From Trichoplax adhaerens (Eukaryota > Placozoa > Uniplacotomia > Trichoplacea > Trichoplacidae): 64,000 nt of DNA. The translations under genes were made by a program, and so were the position numbers. The notes beneath the pieces are model-generated. The model was given only the letters and a program-made list of their open reading frames with translations, was not told where the DNA came from and did not search any database. The stretch is taken from contig NW_002060946.1 of assembly GCF_000150275.1 (NCBI RefSeq), forward strand, positions 4,873,035 to 4,937,034. The letters are read 5' to 3'. Numbering within the stretch: position 1 is the first letter of the stretch; each line of letters begins with the position of its first letter. Of the stretch, positions 1 through 13,562 are shown one piece after another.

Positions 1-195
1 ATGACTTATTCAATCCTAAACTATAGCATGTCTTGAGCATAATCGTCCGCGGACTACTTACATAATGAGTATAGACGCGTATAATAATAATAACGAAGTA
101 TGCAGAGCACGTACAATTAAAATTAAAATTATAAGAATTCACCGGATGATAAGAATATTATATTGATTTTATCTATTTTTCTTTCCTGGGAATAG

Positions 196-1383
196 GTCAA
201 GAAAACCAAGAAGTATAAAACCCAGGAAACTCGTAATGTAGGCCAAAATATCAATGCGGATCTTGCACCAGTAAAAACCGAATCAGGTAATAATTCGCCG
301 GATTTGTAAACGTAATCCTTAATCGATGGCGCAAATTAGTAACAATAGTAGGGTATTGCTTTTGCTCGTGGATGGTAGGGTAAATATTGATAACAGTAAA
401 CTTTTTTGAACCAGATTCGTCTGAAATAACCCATCTCAATTCTATCGAAGAACAACTTTATGATGTTTCAATAGCAACTACTGATATACACTTGCAAAAT
501 TCATTTAGCAACATGACTCCTGATTGGAATGATTGCAATCGAGGTTAGTATTAAAACCAAGTGACATTTGCGTGAATATTCGGAGTTAGAATTAGTATTA
601 GCAGATATCAAAATTCTTAGAGATAACACATAATTCAAATAATATGTTTCGGTGTACAGTATACTTACAAATAAAGTTCTTAGTTGGCCTCCGCTGTATC
701 GATCAGTTGTAATTGGCACTTATGCGCCAATTCTTTTCTTCTATTAAAGCGCTGCCTACAGCATTTGACGGAGAGATTCGATTTGCTCATCAAGATGATA
801 ATCAAGATGGAACATTTAGTTACCATGATAATACTGGTAAATACTTAACATTTCAGTAGAAATAACTCACTTACGAACATGATTGATAATCTATAGAGCT
901 TTACTTATGCCGTACCTTATATTATTAGCAAGCAAGCAGTGGCAATTTACAGTATAATACGATACTGATAGTATAATATAAACTTGATCAAAACCTTTAC
1001 GTGTGTTACAAATCTTTTTAATTTATAATTTAAATTCCTCTTATGATTCAGCTACAAATGAAACGACAACGGTAAGAAACATACTGTCCATGTAGTATTT
1101 GTATAGTCTAATTAATTAATTATTGGAAAATATTTACCAAGATACTACTTTGATAATGATATTCGATTGAATTTAGTCGTTCTCTGTTTTGACTATATAG
1201 ATCGAGCCATTGTCATCAATACCAGCTTATCGGGAAATTCTATCCTATATAAGACCCAGTGAGAATTCCGATGATGGATATATACCTTTTGATGGTTACT
1301 CTCCTAGCGAATATAATTGTAGCTATCATTATCCAGTCTGTCTCCAAGGCCATAATGCAAGTTTATGTCAAAGCGGATATTGA
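196..1383 (+). CDS. 3' end of unidentified gene, possible receptor cytoplasmic tail (5 exons, partial)
   Basis: I see five exons at 196-286, 415-543, 750-836, 1052-1071 and 1201-1383. Each is bounded by AG and GT and the reading frame is continuous (phases 0, 1, 1, 0), ending in TGA. The 169 visible residues begin with a lysine-rich stretch (KKTKKYKT) like the cytoplasmic side of a membrane segment. They continue as acidic, Ser/Thr- and Tyr-rich sequence with no globular domain I recognise. The last exon has several tyrosines (PAYREIL, DDGYIPF, GYSPSEY) that could be phosphorylation or adaptor-docking sites; that is inference. The fourth exon is a microexon of only 20 bases. The 5' part lies left of the window. 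An AATAAA about 200 bases after the stop could be the polyadenylation signal. The gene converges on the helicase gene to its right. I am fairly sure of the splicing but do not know the family. Confidence 0.6.
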
Positions 1384-3577
1384 ATTATGCCCATGATAAA
1401 TTCTAACTTTATCTACACCATTTGGCGCACGTGATAACAACTCTACGATAAAAATTTCCGCTTAGCTTAATTAAATCTTCTCATTTCCCAGTAAATATAA
1501 TTGTAGTGATATTAGGTCATTATGATATAAATCAACATTGGACTTCTACCAGCTTATTTAGATATAAATGTTGTGCTCTAAATAAACAAGCATAATCATT
1601 TACCGTCTATAGTAATTAGAATGAAGGCTTGTTACCAAGCCTATTTCACAAAGTATTAACTATTTCTCCTATAATTGTAATTTTTCTCCGAAAATTTCTA
1701 ATTTCATTCCTTTACATTGCCAATTCCTTATGAAGAATCCAAGACATTGAGTACAATGTAAATATACGAATACATTATCATAACTATAAATGGCAGTTGT
1801 ATATGTATCAATCAGTCTTGTAAAGCTTGATTTAATAAGTGTAATATCTATAGCTTATACTCATATGACCAGTATTTGTACGGTACCGTGAATGTTTATA
1901 ACTGACAGGAATTTACTTTCTTAAATGCTTCGATTAATAAATTTTTCATTTGAAAATAATGTTATTTCTTTTATTATCAATTGTATGTACGATGCTATGA
2001 TTGTAGTACATATTTGATCGGACTAAGAAACTTAACTAGTAGATAAAATAACCATAATTTGGAAAAACAGTTTAATTCTCCTTCAGTGATGATATACATT
2101 CGAAATTCTCAATTATCCATTAGATCCTCTTCATTCTATTACCAACATTATTAAGAAAGATTTGTGTTCTCGAGTAATCGTTACTTTTACTATCTTACCA
2201 ATTATCGGTACGATGTAAAAATTCTTTCATCAGTTCTATTAAGAAAGATTTGTGTTACCGAGTATCATTAGTTACCATAACTGTCTTGCCGGTTACGATG
2301 CAAAATGTTGTCATCGTCAGACTTGGTGAGACTTAAGGGAACTAAAATAATACCGCGTAAGCTTGATTCGATTGTTTACAGTTTTATCCGCATGAAACAC
2401 CCAGCTTAGGAAGTAAGATATGTCATATATTGTACGTTACCTTACAGTAGGCATTATGATGGAATACGTTTATTAACAGTACTAGATATGACTGATATTA
2501 AGTGTAGAACATCACGTATAGACTTGCAACGGATGCAAAATAATATTATTATTAACTGTAATGTATGATGAAACTAAAGTTAAAGAATTGCAGATTTTCG
2601 CATACACTAACCTATTAAACATACCGCCATAGAATAAGCATTGTGTAATGCATAGTGAGTTAGTAAGTAAAGATGTTCAGAGATGCTCAATGTTGATACT
2701 GACATAAATACACGCAATAATCATTTACATCTTAAATATGAATTTAGAATAAATAGTTTAAAAAATTTCGCCGACTTCGAAACCAATAGCGCGCACACCT
2801 ATCGATCAGTTGTCAATCTAACTGTTTTACAAAATCATCGCCATTGCTCTGTGCCGTGAAATTTCTAAAGATCTGCAGTACTTTCTGGACAAATCTATTA
2901 ATTAACCCGTATACACTAGGTGTACTCATGCACGTGTGTATACATACTGTCAACTTGTTACCGTATCGTTATTAGAAAGTTGTATTTATTCGTTATCACT
3001 CCTATTCTCGACGTAGTAACGTCTTAAATGTTCGAATTTAAGATCTACAGAAATCTTATTCTTTTATAAAGTTCGATGGCCTCACAATTACTTTAGTAAC
3101 CATGCAGCGATAAGGGAATTCTGTCCTTTCAAGTGTTCGAATATTTTTCCTTTAATACGTATATCGAAGATTGTGAGATGAAATATATTTACCAAGAAAA
3201 TGATCTCATCGATAGAGGATATTATCACAAATTTATGCTGCCTTAGATAACAGAGAATCACTTAAAAATACATGAAATATAGGACATTAAAATAATTTTA
3301 TGCTTAGAGTACAGTAGAGAGCAAAAGACTTGAGTCATTAGCTCGCTTAAGTCATTTAATGCATCCCCAGATCGAAAAGACATTCGATCACATCAATTAA
3401 TAAATCTGACATAATTTACATTTTGTTACAAAATGGCTATATTACAGATTTATTGTACTATATTTGTACAAATTAATAACCAAATAAACAATACACCCGG
3501 TAGTCTTAATTCCGGTTACAGTTATAAAGCAGTACTGTCCTATATCAATTATTCAATATTGCTGATCCTTCTCATGA
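1384..3577. other. convergent intergenic region
   Basis: This AT-rich stretch separates the stop codons of two genes transcribed toward each other, so it should contain both 3' untranslated regions and polyadenylation sites. I see no supported coding exon. Its only structure is an imperfect tandem duplication near 2150-2320. Confidence 0.6.
2150..2320. repeat. diverged tandem duplication, period 88 bp
   Basis: A 19-base string (attaagaaagatttgtgtt) occurs at 2150 and again at 2238. In both copies it is followed by similar sequence (cgagta, ttac, then cggt/ggtt-acgatg). The two copies have diverged by small indels and substitutions. Confidence 0.7.
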
Positions 3578-6500
3578 TTAAAAATTTCTCGCTCTGAAGC
3601 CACGAGGATTGTTTCCTCTCCCGTTGGTATAATTTCTTGAGGCCATTTGATTAAAAGGTCTTCTTTCATGTCGATTATAATTATTACCGAATCTTGAATT
3701 GTTATTAAAATGTGATGGCTTTTCGAAAGATGACGAAGTGTCTAAAAGTTCCGGTAATGCATCTGCAATATCTAGTTCTATATTTCTAGCATTTTTCCAA
3801 TTTTCCTGCATAAAATTAGTTGAATAATTAATGATGATAATGGTAAGCATCATTAAGAAAGCATTCAAACGACCGTAAACATCATCTCACCTTTACAGTG
3901 TCGCAAAGATTACTTGGTAAATCGAAGACTACCCCTTTTTTGTCCTTACACATTCTCATTCCACGTACTTCCGCTTTTATTGCTGATGACAGCTCAACCT
4001 CAATTACTTTCCACATATATGATACGCTACGAAACTCCCATTGACTTCGCATAACATATGTTGTAAAGCCCTAATGATTTTCAGTAAAAAAATAGGTCAA
4101 TAATTGTAGATAATCTCAACAAAAGTACAACGTATACTTACTTCTCGAGATGAAAGCAATGATCTGTTTGTTATTGACGTATAACCAGATATGTGCGCAA
4201 GTGCAGCAGATAGAGCTTTTACTGCCCCTTTAGTTTCAATGATTTCGCTAGCAATACTCTCAAAATGTACTAAGACCTCTGCAGGAACAGAATCTAGTGA
4301 TTTAGCAGCATCTCGGGAGGTTGCTTGTATAATATCACCCAATTGAGGTGCTCCAATACGACAAAAGTTGATGCCTGCCTCACTTTCAATACTTTTTATT
4401 CGATCTTGATGTGTAGGCTTATAAAATGTTATGCAAATACCAGTTCTATTTGCACGACCTGTTCGACCAGATCTGTGAATGTAAGTATCGGCGTCCTAGT
4501 TGTTAAATTAAGTAAGTTTACTGTAAGTCTAATATTTACTAATTGATTCTTCCGCTGTATATCACAAGTGCAATAAAATGGTAGTATACGTATTACTTTT
4601 ACTACTCTCTACATTTTCAATTCCGTAAATCAGAAAGATTTTTACGTTACTCCACCTTAGGCGGTTCGCACTGAATAACAAGATCGACTTCAGGAATATC
4701 TAATCCTCTCGCGGCGACGTCTGTAGCAACTAAACAAGGAAAATTGCCTTCACGAAATCCCTTTAGAGTTACTTCTCGCTGTGCTTGTTGGATATCTCCA
4801 TGCAGTACCTGAACTTCCTTTTTTCAGTAAAATATATGCCATGTCACACATTATGTAGGATGCTTTTATATGAGTAATGATCTAATACTGAGGTATATTG
4901 TGATAGAATATTTTGATTTATACCTGTTTTAAAACCGAACTTAAAGCAAGTTCATTGGCTTCTTTTTTTGTAGGTGAAAAGATGATAGTTCGGGCATGGT
5001 CACCACCATAGACTTTAACCAGGTCGCCGATTGTAGCCGCTCGTTCATGGTAAGGGCACGATATAACTTTGTGCTATTTCAATTTAATTTGAAAGAAATG
5101 CAGTATATTTTCAATATTGCAAGCGGTTACGCGTACATTATACTAGCTATAGCCGTTGTCGATTTACCTCAACTGTTGTGGATGTGCGTAATGCATCTTT
5201 TCCAATGAGATCTACAATCTTTTTATCACTTTTCATATATTTATCTATAGTTTTAAGAGCCCATTTAGGCATTGTGGCAGAAAAGAGTAGCGTTTGTGGA
5301 TGACGATCTAAAGTGGTAGTATTTCAAGAGACAATAAAAATGAGCGGCAGATAATAAAGTGAGTAGAGATATCTTATATATACATGAATAGCTAATACCT
5401 TTAACATAAGCATGAGAAAGTATTTCTTCTACAATATCACAAAAGCCCATATCTAGCATTCGATCAACTTCGTCAAGCACAACGTGCCTAGAATAGATAC
5501 GTAAATTTTCAGCACATAAAATTTTCAGATGAGAATAAGATACATAGGTACAGTAAAATACTAATATGTAGATAAAAAGGCATAGTAAAACTAACTTTAA
5601 CTTGGATAAAACAAGATTTTTACGATCGATATGATCTTTGATTCTTCCAGGTGTACCAATCACGATATCGATTCCATTTCTTAGATGATTTTCTAAAAGT
5701 TTGTAGGAATAGTGTTCAATACAAAACAAAGTTTTATACATTGCTTCCAATACAATTGATTCCTAAAATAGTAATACCTTGCTCGGCATAAGGAACTCCT
5801 CCATAAATGCAGACTACTTTAAGACTTCCAGATAAAGCTTTAAATTCTGATGTAATCTGCCAATGGTTTTAAATGAATTACATTTATTTTCATCTCAATA
5901 TCCAATTCATTAACAGAAAATTTTTTAAATAAGACTTAGAATCTACACGTCGTGTAGATGATAATCGAAAGCACCGTAAATAATCTGTCTTGCAAGATGA
6001 CAAATGCTTATTTCATTTTGTGTGTTTAAGTACAAACCTGAATAGCTAATTCTCTCGTAGGTGCTAAAACTAAGACCTGTTATAGTTGATTAAGAGTTAG
6101 AGAAAATAACTGATAAAACTTGTTAATGCAATTGACTTACTTTAGGAGGTCGAATTTTATCGTCGGAACGTTTTTTCTTAATTAACTTTTCCGTAATAGG
6201 TAAAGCAAATGAAAGCTACCAATAGCCATGATGTATCACGAATTCATGCAAAATAAATATCAACATTAAATCTTTGAACGTGGTGGGATCTTGTCATACA
6301 GAAATAGTTACATAGGTGCATTTTAATTCTCATACTCTTCCTATCTTTTATGTAACACACATCATATTTATAAAGCGTGTTATCAGGACTAAATATAATA
6401 GTTAAATCACTGAAATGTAGCCTTTACGTTGATTTGGAAGGTTAATTTTCACATTAATTACCGTTTTTCCAGTCCCAGTTCCTACATTTAAATACAGGAG

Positions 6501-7333
6501 TAAGTCAACAATCAATGGACAATATTGAGTAAATTTTTTCATTTTACAGTTAAGTAGCCGTATGTTAGTACTAGAAACCGTAAGATTCTTAATACACAAT
6601 AATCGTAACTCTTACTTGCTTGACCGATGACATCTTGACCATCATAAACATAATCAAAAGTTTGGGCTTGAATAGGAAATAAGTATGTAATTCCTCGTTC
6701 TGGAGGTAAAATAAATTCATTATACTCATGGTTATATTGAGGTAAGTATTGTGCAATATAATTTTAAGCTTATTAATCACAAGTGCAAATTGTATTCTAT
6801 TTCTAATGAACACGCATCATACACGTACAATTCAGAAGATTTCGAATATACTTCTCTTACCCTTTAGCGAATCGGCAATAGCGGATGATATTCTAAACTT
6901 TTTAAAATCACCTTTTTCCTCCATACTACCAGACTAATCGGTAAAAAATATTCAAAATGAATAATAATTATCTAATAATACATTGCATCTAAATATCAGA
7001 AACTTTGCAATACATGTAATATTAAGGTTGTCTTACAACATAGTTTATGCGCACACTAATAGAAACATAGGTATATTTTAGATGAGGTCAAGATTTAGAT
7101 ATAGCATGCTTGTGTTTTAACTAAATTGCAGTAGGATCGAATACTGTAGTCAGTACATTAAGACAGACCGTTTCAGCACTGTAAATAAACTTGTACAATA
7201 TACTATAGGCTAACAACAGTCAAGATATACGCACATCGTGTTCGGGTAGTTCGCTGTCTCCATTGGATTTTTGACTTGATCGATGTTTCTTATGATTTCG
7301 TCCATCGGGAGGGGATATAGCTTTGCGTTTCAT
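3578..7333 (-). CDS. DDX21: DEAD-box RNA helicase, DDX21/DDX50 type (nucleolar RNA helicase 2), complete
   Basis: Fifteen exons join in frame: 7333-7235, 6933-6861, 6699-6616, 6481-6462, 6215-6141, 6076-6038, 5856-5778, 5692-5596, 5487-5399, 5307-5168, 5073-4924, 4808-4656, 4495-4142, 4070-3891 and 3805-3578. They give 619 residues. Motifs in order: Q-motif region (FPIQAQTF), Walker A ARTGTGKT at 85-92 (split over exons 3 and 4), PTREL about 123, GTPGR 169-173, DEVD 194-197 in place of DEAD, SAT 228-230, ARGLD about 349 and HRSGRTGR 373-380. A GUCT-type domain follows (about 445-545), then an Arg/Gly/Phe/Asn-rich tail ending [12 protein letters not shown] and GUCT together mark the DDX21/DDX50 branch, which unwinds RNA in rRNA processing and transcription in the nucleolus. 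The start ATG has an in-frame TAG upstream. The N-terminal tail before the helicase core is only about 55 residues, far shorter than the Lys-rich vertebrate one. Confidence 0.95.
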
Positions 7334-9904
7334 AGTCGAGGTATTTTCCTATTTTAAAATTATTATTAGCGATCATCCGTCATCGCGGTCAAGAAAGTGC
7401 TACAAGATATAGTCTCAAACACAGCAATCAATTGCAATGGATCACTACTAATCCTGGTAATGAGAGTACAGTACGTGCTTTAGCAATCATCCTTCACAGT
7501 AGTAAGCAAAGCGAGAACTCTGTCTACAAACACAAGTAGACCACTTGTTACTCATTACACACCCACTATCCCAGGCATGAGGATTATAAGGTAATGTTCT
7601 AGGCAAAGCTTTGTCAATGTATCTAATATGTATATATATATATATATAATGCACTGTATATGAAATGGCCACAAATAGTACAAAAGTACAGTATCTAAAA
7701 TTTGCTTGAAGTTATCACCATCTTTAGCTTTCATGTTTCGCAAGCTATAGGAAAAGCAAACAGGTAGAACGACTTTCTATAGTTTACGAATAACGAACAA
7801 TGACGATAGACTACACACAGTTCAAGTTGCCAATTGGATCATGCATCCACTGGTTCAACGAAATATCATAAATTAATCGTAGATGATTGAATTTCAGGTA
7901 AAATTATGATCAATGACACTGTTGTAGATCAGCCATGCTCTGTCTATAAATCCCTATACATATCCCCATACATACTATAAAACGGTATGTTGCAGTATCT
8001 AACTATACAATACAGTGTTCAGCTACAGTACTGGATATTGGTGTGTCTATCTACAGTATACCAAATCACCAATACACGTGTTTGATATTCATCAGTCATA
8101 GTGCAAGTAGTACATTAGAGACTCTGAAAGGAGAGATTGAGTAAAATGGTAAAACGATGGTTATCCTATCGTCGTAATCTACTGTACATAAAAGCGAACA
8201 GCAAGTCTGGCAAAGTTTCAAAGTTCTACTATTTAAAATTGAATTTATTTAAAAACATTTATAATATTTCTTCAAAAAAACCGAATATTTTCTATAGATG
8301 ACCAAATTGATTCGATCGCGCACTTCCAATATCTATGTTAATTTGCATGAACTGCAAACTGTAGCCTTACTCTAGTTTTGATTTTAAAGTGATTAGGACT
8401 CAAATTGTTTGTACAGTATAAATTTTTTTACCTCATGATTCTGTTTCATCTTGTTTTCTGCCTTCGTCAAGCGATCAAACTATATATTATATACTGTACA
8501 GTGTACAGTATAGTATTAAACTGGAAATTACTTCTTGCAGGATGAGCCGGCCGGCCAGGCAGCCAGTACCGACGACAGACGTACGTACGTACGGTACATT
8601 GAGTATTCATCGGTTGCACGTGTCTGACTGGAAATCTGAAATGCACACCAGGTCTGGGGACTAGTGACCTGGGCCAACCGGTAGTACTGTCTCTAGTTGA
8701 TACCGACTGACATTGGTTACGACATCAAACATTAATTTATTATATATATATTGCGCGTTACATTTATACATATTATAAGAGAATATACGCGTATATCACA
8801 GTTGTACAGTGAATTTTAACTTAGATACAGTAGGAAAATTTAATTTGAGAGAAATTTATTTTACTTAATCATAAGTGCGTATTACAAGTCCTTTAAGTAT
8901 GAGTACAGTTACACTGCAGTATTCTTGTAATGAGGAGAACACTTTATTTTTAGACATAAAAATCAGAATGGAATAGATGGGGGGGGGGATCAAGTCCAAT
9001 AGTCTTGCACTGCCAACGTTAACATTATTAACTGGTACCGTAACCAACAAAGATCAAGGATCAAGACTAAACTTGTTATTACGCTTGCGAATAGAAAGCT
9101 GCGCCATAGATTACTTACTAAATATCTAGTATTTAGTAGTCCATGATTATGCGTACTCTATTTGATTATCAGGGGAAAGCTAATCGAAGTGTCCTTTTCT
9201 GCAAAACGTGAGTAGTTAGTGACTTGCTATAATAGTAAAACTCACGACTACTACTTGCCAGGATATTTTTCTCAGCATAGTAAGTCAGTAGCTATAATAT
9301 CCTTATTGCCCTGTCATCGAACAATTTCTATCTTCGCTAGAGTAACCTATGCTTATCGTTGCTAGTCTAAATACTGGCCATTTAACCGTAGCCTTTTATA
9401 ACGATCATGCTATCCAGTGTCAATAAATATTGTGCATATACGAGATCAGAATGAGTATTAAAAGGCATCAACTGTACGTATAAACAACCACAGTATACAG
9501 TACTTCGATCTTAAGAAGAGTACTACTATTAAACTATCAACAATAGGATTGTATGGAGCACTGGTAAGCAGTGGTGTTGTGGTCAATCGCACATACCTTC
9601 TGTGAGTAAAATAAACATGCTCATACCGATCCAATTATGTACGCTACATTCCGTACACAACACGCGTATAGTACTGTATACGCAGTAGACTGATTTATAA
9701 TAGTAGGAAAAGCGCTTTATTTTCGTCGAAATTACAGGATTGTACTACATTATATGGGAACTACTAATAACATTTCGGGTTAATCTATTGCAGTAAATGA
9801 ATACGACAGAAGAGGAGAAAGTTATGAAGCCTCATTTATGGATTATCAAATGAAATAATCATCAGACAACTTAGTACTATGTATTGATTTCTTTAGTTAT
9901 GCTC
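7334..9904. other. intergenic region between helicase start and cyclophilin stop
   Basis: No coding exon is supported here. The side next to 7333 should hold the helicase promoter, and the other end the cyclophilin 3' UTR. Low-complexity elements include a TA run near 7630-7648, a GC palindrome (gccggccggcc) at 8546-8556 followed by GTAC repeats at about 8579-8600, a run of ten G at 8979-8988, and scattered tacagta/gtacagt words around 8490-8520 and 9480-9680. Confidence 0.6.
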
Positions 9905-12900
9905 TTAAAGTAGACCACAGTCTGCGATCTTGATCTTCTTCTTAGTTTTACCAGAGCTTGATCCAAACGATTCCATAGTAGAAATGACATCGTGGCCGTC
10001 AACTATCTTTCCAAATACAACATGCTTTCCGTCCAACCTGGAGGGAAAAGATGACTTTTAAATTCAAACTAATAAATCGTTTAAACTGCTACAACAGTTT
10101 ATAACTTACCATTCAGTTTTAACCGTACAAATAAAGAATTGAGAGCCGTTCGTATTTTTACCAGCATTAGCCATAGATAGGATACCTTACAAAAATAAAA
10201 ATATGGTTTGCTTAATAAAAACTATTTAGTCCGCAAGTGAAAAGTTTGTAAAGAAACAATACCAGGGCCAGTATGCTTCAAACTGAAGTTTTCATCTTCG
10301 AAGCGGTTTCCATAGATTGATTTACCACCTGTACCATCGCCTCTGGTGAAGTCACCTCCCTTTATCAAGAAAACAACGTTTTATCGTAAATAACAGAATA
10401 ATACTATGTTTACTTATTCAAGTCTTGTTCACCCACCAAAATTACTTAGCTACTAACAGTTTTATTACATTACATTAATGGTAGGGTCTGCCTTGATAAG
10501 TTATATTGATCATACCACTATATCAAAGCACCCACTGTGACTTCATCTGCTAAGTGTAATCTTTCATATGCATTGGTTCGCATGCTAACAATATATAACG
10601 CAATACCAAAATATACCTGGCACATGAAATTGGGAATGATACGATGAAAAACACTGCCTTTATATCCAAATCCTTTTTCACCAGTGCATAAAGCCCGGAA
10701 ATTTTCTGACAAAAAATAGCATATTTCATTTTAAATCAAGAGATGAGCATGGCTGTTTATACTACTGTAAGCTAGTGGATTATTCAATCACTTACCAGCA
10801 GTCTTTGGAACGACGTCGGACCTTAGCTACAATAGTAAATGTAGAATTTAGTACCATATTAGTATATATATATATATATATTCTACTTTTAAATCTACTT
10901 TTATGCTGTAGGCTTCGCTTGAACATACTATTCATTATTCATATGGCCAATATGAAACAGTAATACAGTATGATTATTTAATCGAACATTGATAATAAAT
11001 AAATTAACAGTATTTGATTCATAATTTGAATACATTTTTATACTATATCATTATATCCCGTTATTATCTGCACTAAGGTTCTGTGAAATGTCCATTTCTA
11101 CTGCATAATTCGACCTGAAAATTTGTCCATTTTTTTCTCAGAACTGGAATCTACACTGGTGCTGCCCATTTCATACCCAGTGTCTCATGATACTGTATCA
11201 CTGACTTGAGACATTTCAGTCAATCTCATGTGAGACATTGAATAAAACCGAATCAGTCTTGTTATATAGTACAGTAGCATGTCGTAGTTATTACCAAGAA
11301 CCACTTCCATTTTCTTCCTATCACTATGGGAACCGCGAAAAAAAAATATGTACCATTGACTGTAACCAGAGACTACTCCAGTAAGAATCTGGCCTATGGT
11401 TAAGATGTGGTCCGGTATGGTCCGGAAACTGAATGTACGGTACCGTCCTGTATTGTCCTATTGGGCCATGCTACTGTATTTTCAGTATGACTGACGCTGA
11501 GGGGAGTACTGTACATTGTACTGTAAAGTACAGTACAACTGTACCGTTTTTCTTTGATCTCCGTACTGTAGAAGAAATACCCTCTACTCGCACAGTATGA
11601 CGGTCCACAGTTCCTTTTTGACAGTAGCTTTGCACTCGTGTGTGACTCAGGTCAGTCAGGTGAATTGAATATTAATATGATTTCAATGGAGATTGAGGTC
11701 ATCACACTGTGTCAGTGTGTTGATACGTACTGTACGTACACACAGTCCAGTACTCTCTGAGCCGTATGGCCATCTTTTGCCTCTCTCTTTTACAGTGATG
11801 ACCACGTTGCGTTATTTGCAAAGACTCCCTAGTGAGTTTAATTTCAAAGCCTGCTAACTGAATACTACAGTATATAATATACATATGCAGTTGTGAATAG
11901 CTTGCCAAGACAAGTTATTATTCTACAATAAAAAAAAAGGAAAAAAAATGGACGGAGCTAGAAAGTAGACACAAGTCTGTTTGATAATGCATGATTGGTG
12001 TCGTTGACTTACTGACTATGAGCTCTATTGTTCATTGCTACTCTAGTAAAATTGAAAATTATTTCAATGTTGGTTGCTTAGTTCCTGCTACCATATTGTA
12101 TCGGATTAATTCCACTTATCAATCTACTTAATCGGTCACTTCAACATCACATCGATCCCAAGAGGAAAGTCCATACTTATGCAATACTCTACTCTATACT
12201 TTTATTTACTGTATATTACAATTGATTTATTTTGCTCTAACAGTCAAGGTTATTGCTTACTGCGTTACCCTTTTATTCTTTCCGTACCCTATCATGTCAG
12301 GGCATAACTATCTACATTGACGTCAAAAACGCATGAAGAATTCACGCCTCTTGCAAGCCTCAATAGCTCCTAAAAACTGAAGTACTAATCACAGTTTCTA
12401 ATATCAAGTTGATAGAATTCGTTGCTAAAGCTAAAACCTTTATCTCTTTTATTTTATTCAAGTGTAACTTTCCGTATACAGTATATTGCAGTTTGTTCTC
12501 AACTGCACGCTAAAGTACAGGACTGTGTCAAAAATTGGATTCTTTGTCTACAAATTTATTGATAGTATTTCATCAAGAGCAAAAATAGCCAACACTGTAA
12601 TCATTTTATCCTAAAAAAAGATATTTTTCTGAATATCCAATTCATTCAATTTTCAGATCATTTGTTGGAGACAATTTGCTGACAAAAAATACCGTAGTAC
12701 TGTACCAGGTCACAGGACAAAGCTGCAGACAACTCCAGTAGTACACTGAAGTTGATCGGTACATGAACCAGATACAACACTCGACGTAAGTCTAGTGTTG
12801 CTGTGGCCTGTTCAGCAAGGCTGATTATAGGAACGCATCCGCAAACAGAATTTTCCAACGACACTTTACCGTCATGCCGCTAGTAGTACAACATATGAAC

Positions 12901-13562
12901 ATAGAACACTCCATTCGATCCCACCTCCAATAGTACCTTTACTGTATGTTACACAACTGTAGCAAGGAAGCGTTTTAAAAGCGCCTGATGAATTTTCACG
13001 AGCAATAGCGCGTATTAAAACACGTTATTACAGTATTTCTGTATGCGAATTCACAAAATCGATATTGACCGAATCAAAAGGTACCGCACAGCATTACTAA
13101 CCAGCAATAGTTTGATACTGTACGATTTCAATCTCCGAGCTCATACTACAGTATAAATGCTAGCTTTCAAAACAATTTTGTACACGAGCATTACAGTAGT
13201 TGCCGGCTCTGAAAGCGTAGCTATAAAATCTTAGAAATAATGGAAGTCTGCAGGATAGTAAGGTAACCCCCAATTTTCTATGGAACAGATTCCTGGACGA
13301 TAATCACTTTGCCTAATAGACTGTCCGTGTTGAAGCGCTTCAAAGCGCTCAAGATGATTAAATGACGGCAAACCGATGACCCACAACATTGTAAAACAGT
13401 AAACAGAACTAGTAGCCAGTAGTGACCAGTACTATGGCATTATGGCCATAATTAGCAATTACGGTTCAACTTGATGCATTTATTTTTTCATACCTCAACA
13501 ATAAAACGACCAATTGATTTTCCATCGGCCTCAATATCAAAAAAGCAGCGTGGGAGAGACAT
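9905..13562 (-). CDS. PPIA: peptidyl-prolyl cis-trans isomerase, cyclophilin A type, complete
   Basis: Six exons join in frame: 13562-13494, 10826-10796, 10705-10617, 10359-10263, 10185-10110 and 10037-9905. They encode 164 residues, almost exactly the family length. It begins [15 protein letters not shown] and contains [16 protein letters not shown], the active-site segment [20 protein letters not shown] (catalytic Arg, plus Phe, Met and Gln), then [16 protein letters not shown] and [10 protein letters not shown]. The tryptophan that contacts cyclosporin in this family is present and its codon is split by the last intron (TE-W-LDGKHV). No signal peptide or extra domain is visible, so it should be a cytosolic isomerase of X-Pro bonds. 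The C-terminus [12 protein letters not shown] is slightly more basic than usual. Intron 1 is 2.67 kb, unusually long here and rich in short palindromic repeats. Confidence 0.97.
10827..13493 (-). other. long first intron of cyclophilin gene
   Basis: The 2.67-kb intron lies between the first coding exon (ending FIVE) and the second (LRSDVV). I see no coding exon within it. It contains a TA dinucleotide run at about 10863-10881, next to the second exon, and many words built from tacagtac/gtactgta, especially 11260-11580. The long first intron may carry regulatory sequence; that is inference. Confidence 0.6.

Noticed and set aside
3578-3868. Reading of the last helicase exon from an ATG at 3868
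   Set aside because: The sequence upstream of 3805 is intron: a tttatgcag acceptor lies at the point where similarity to the DDX21 family begins.
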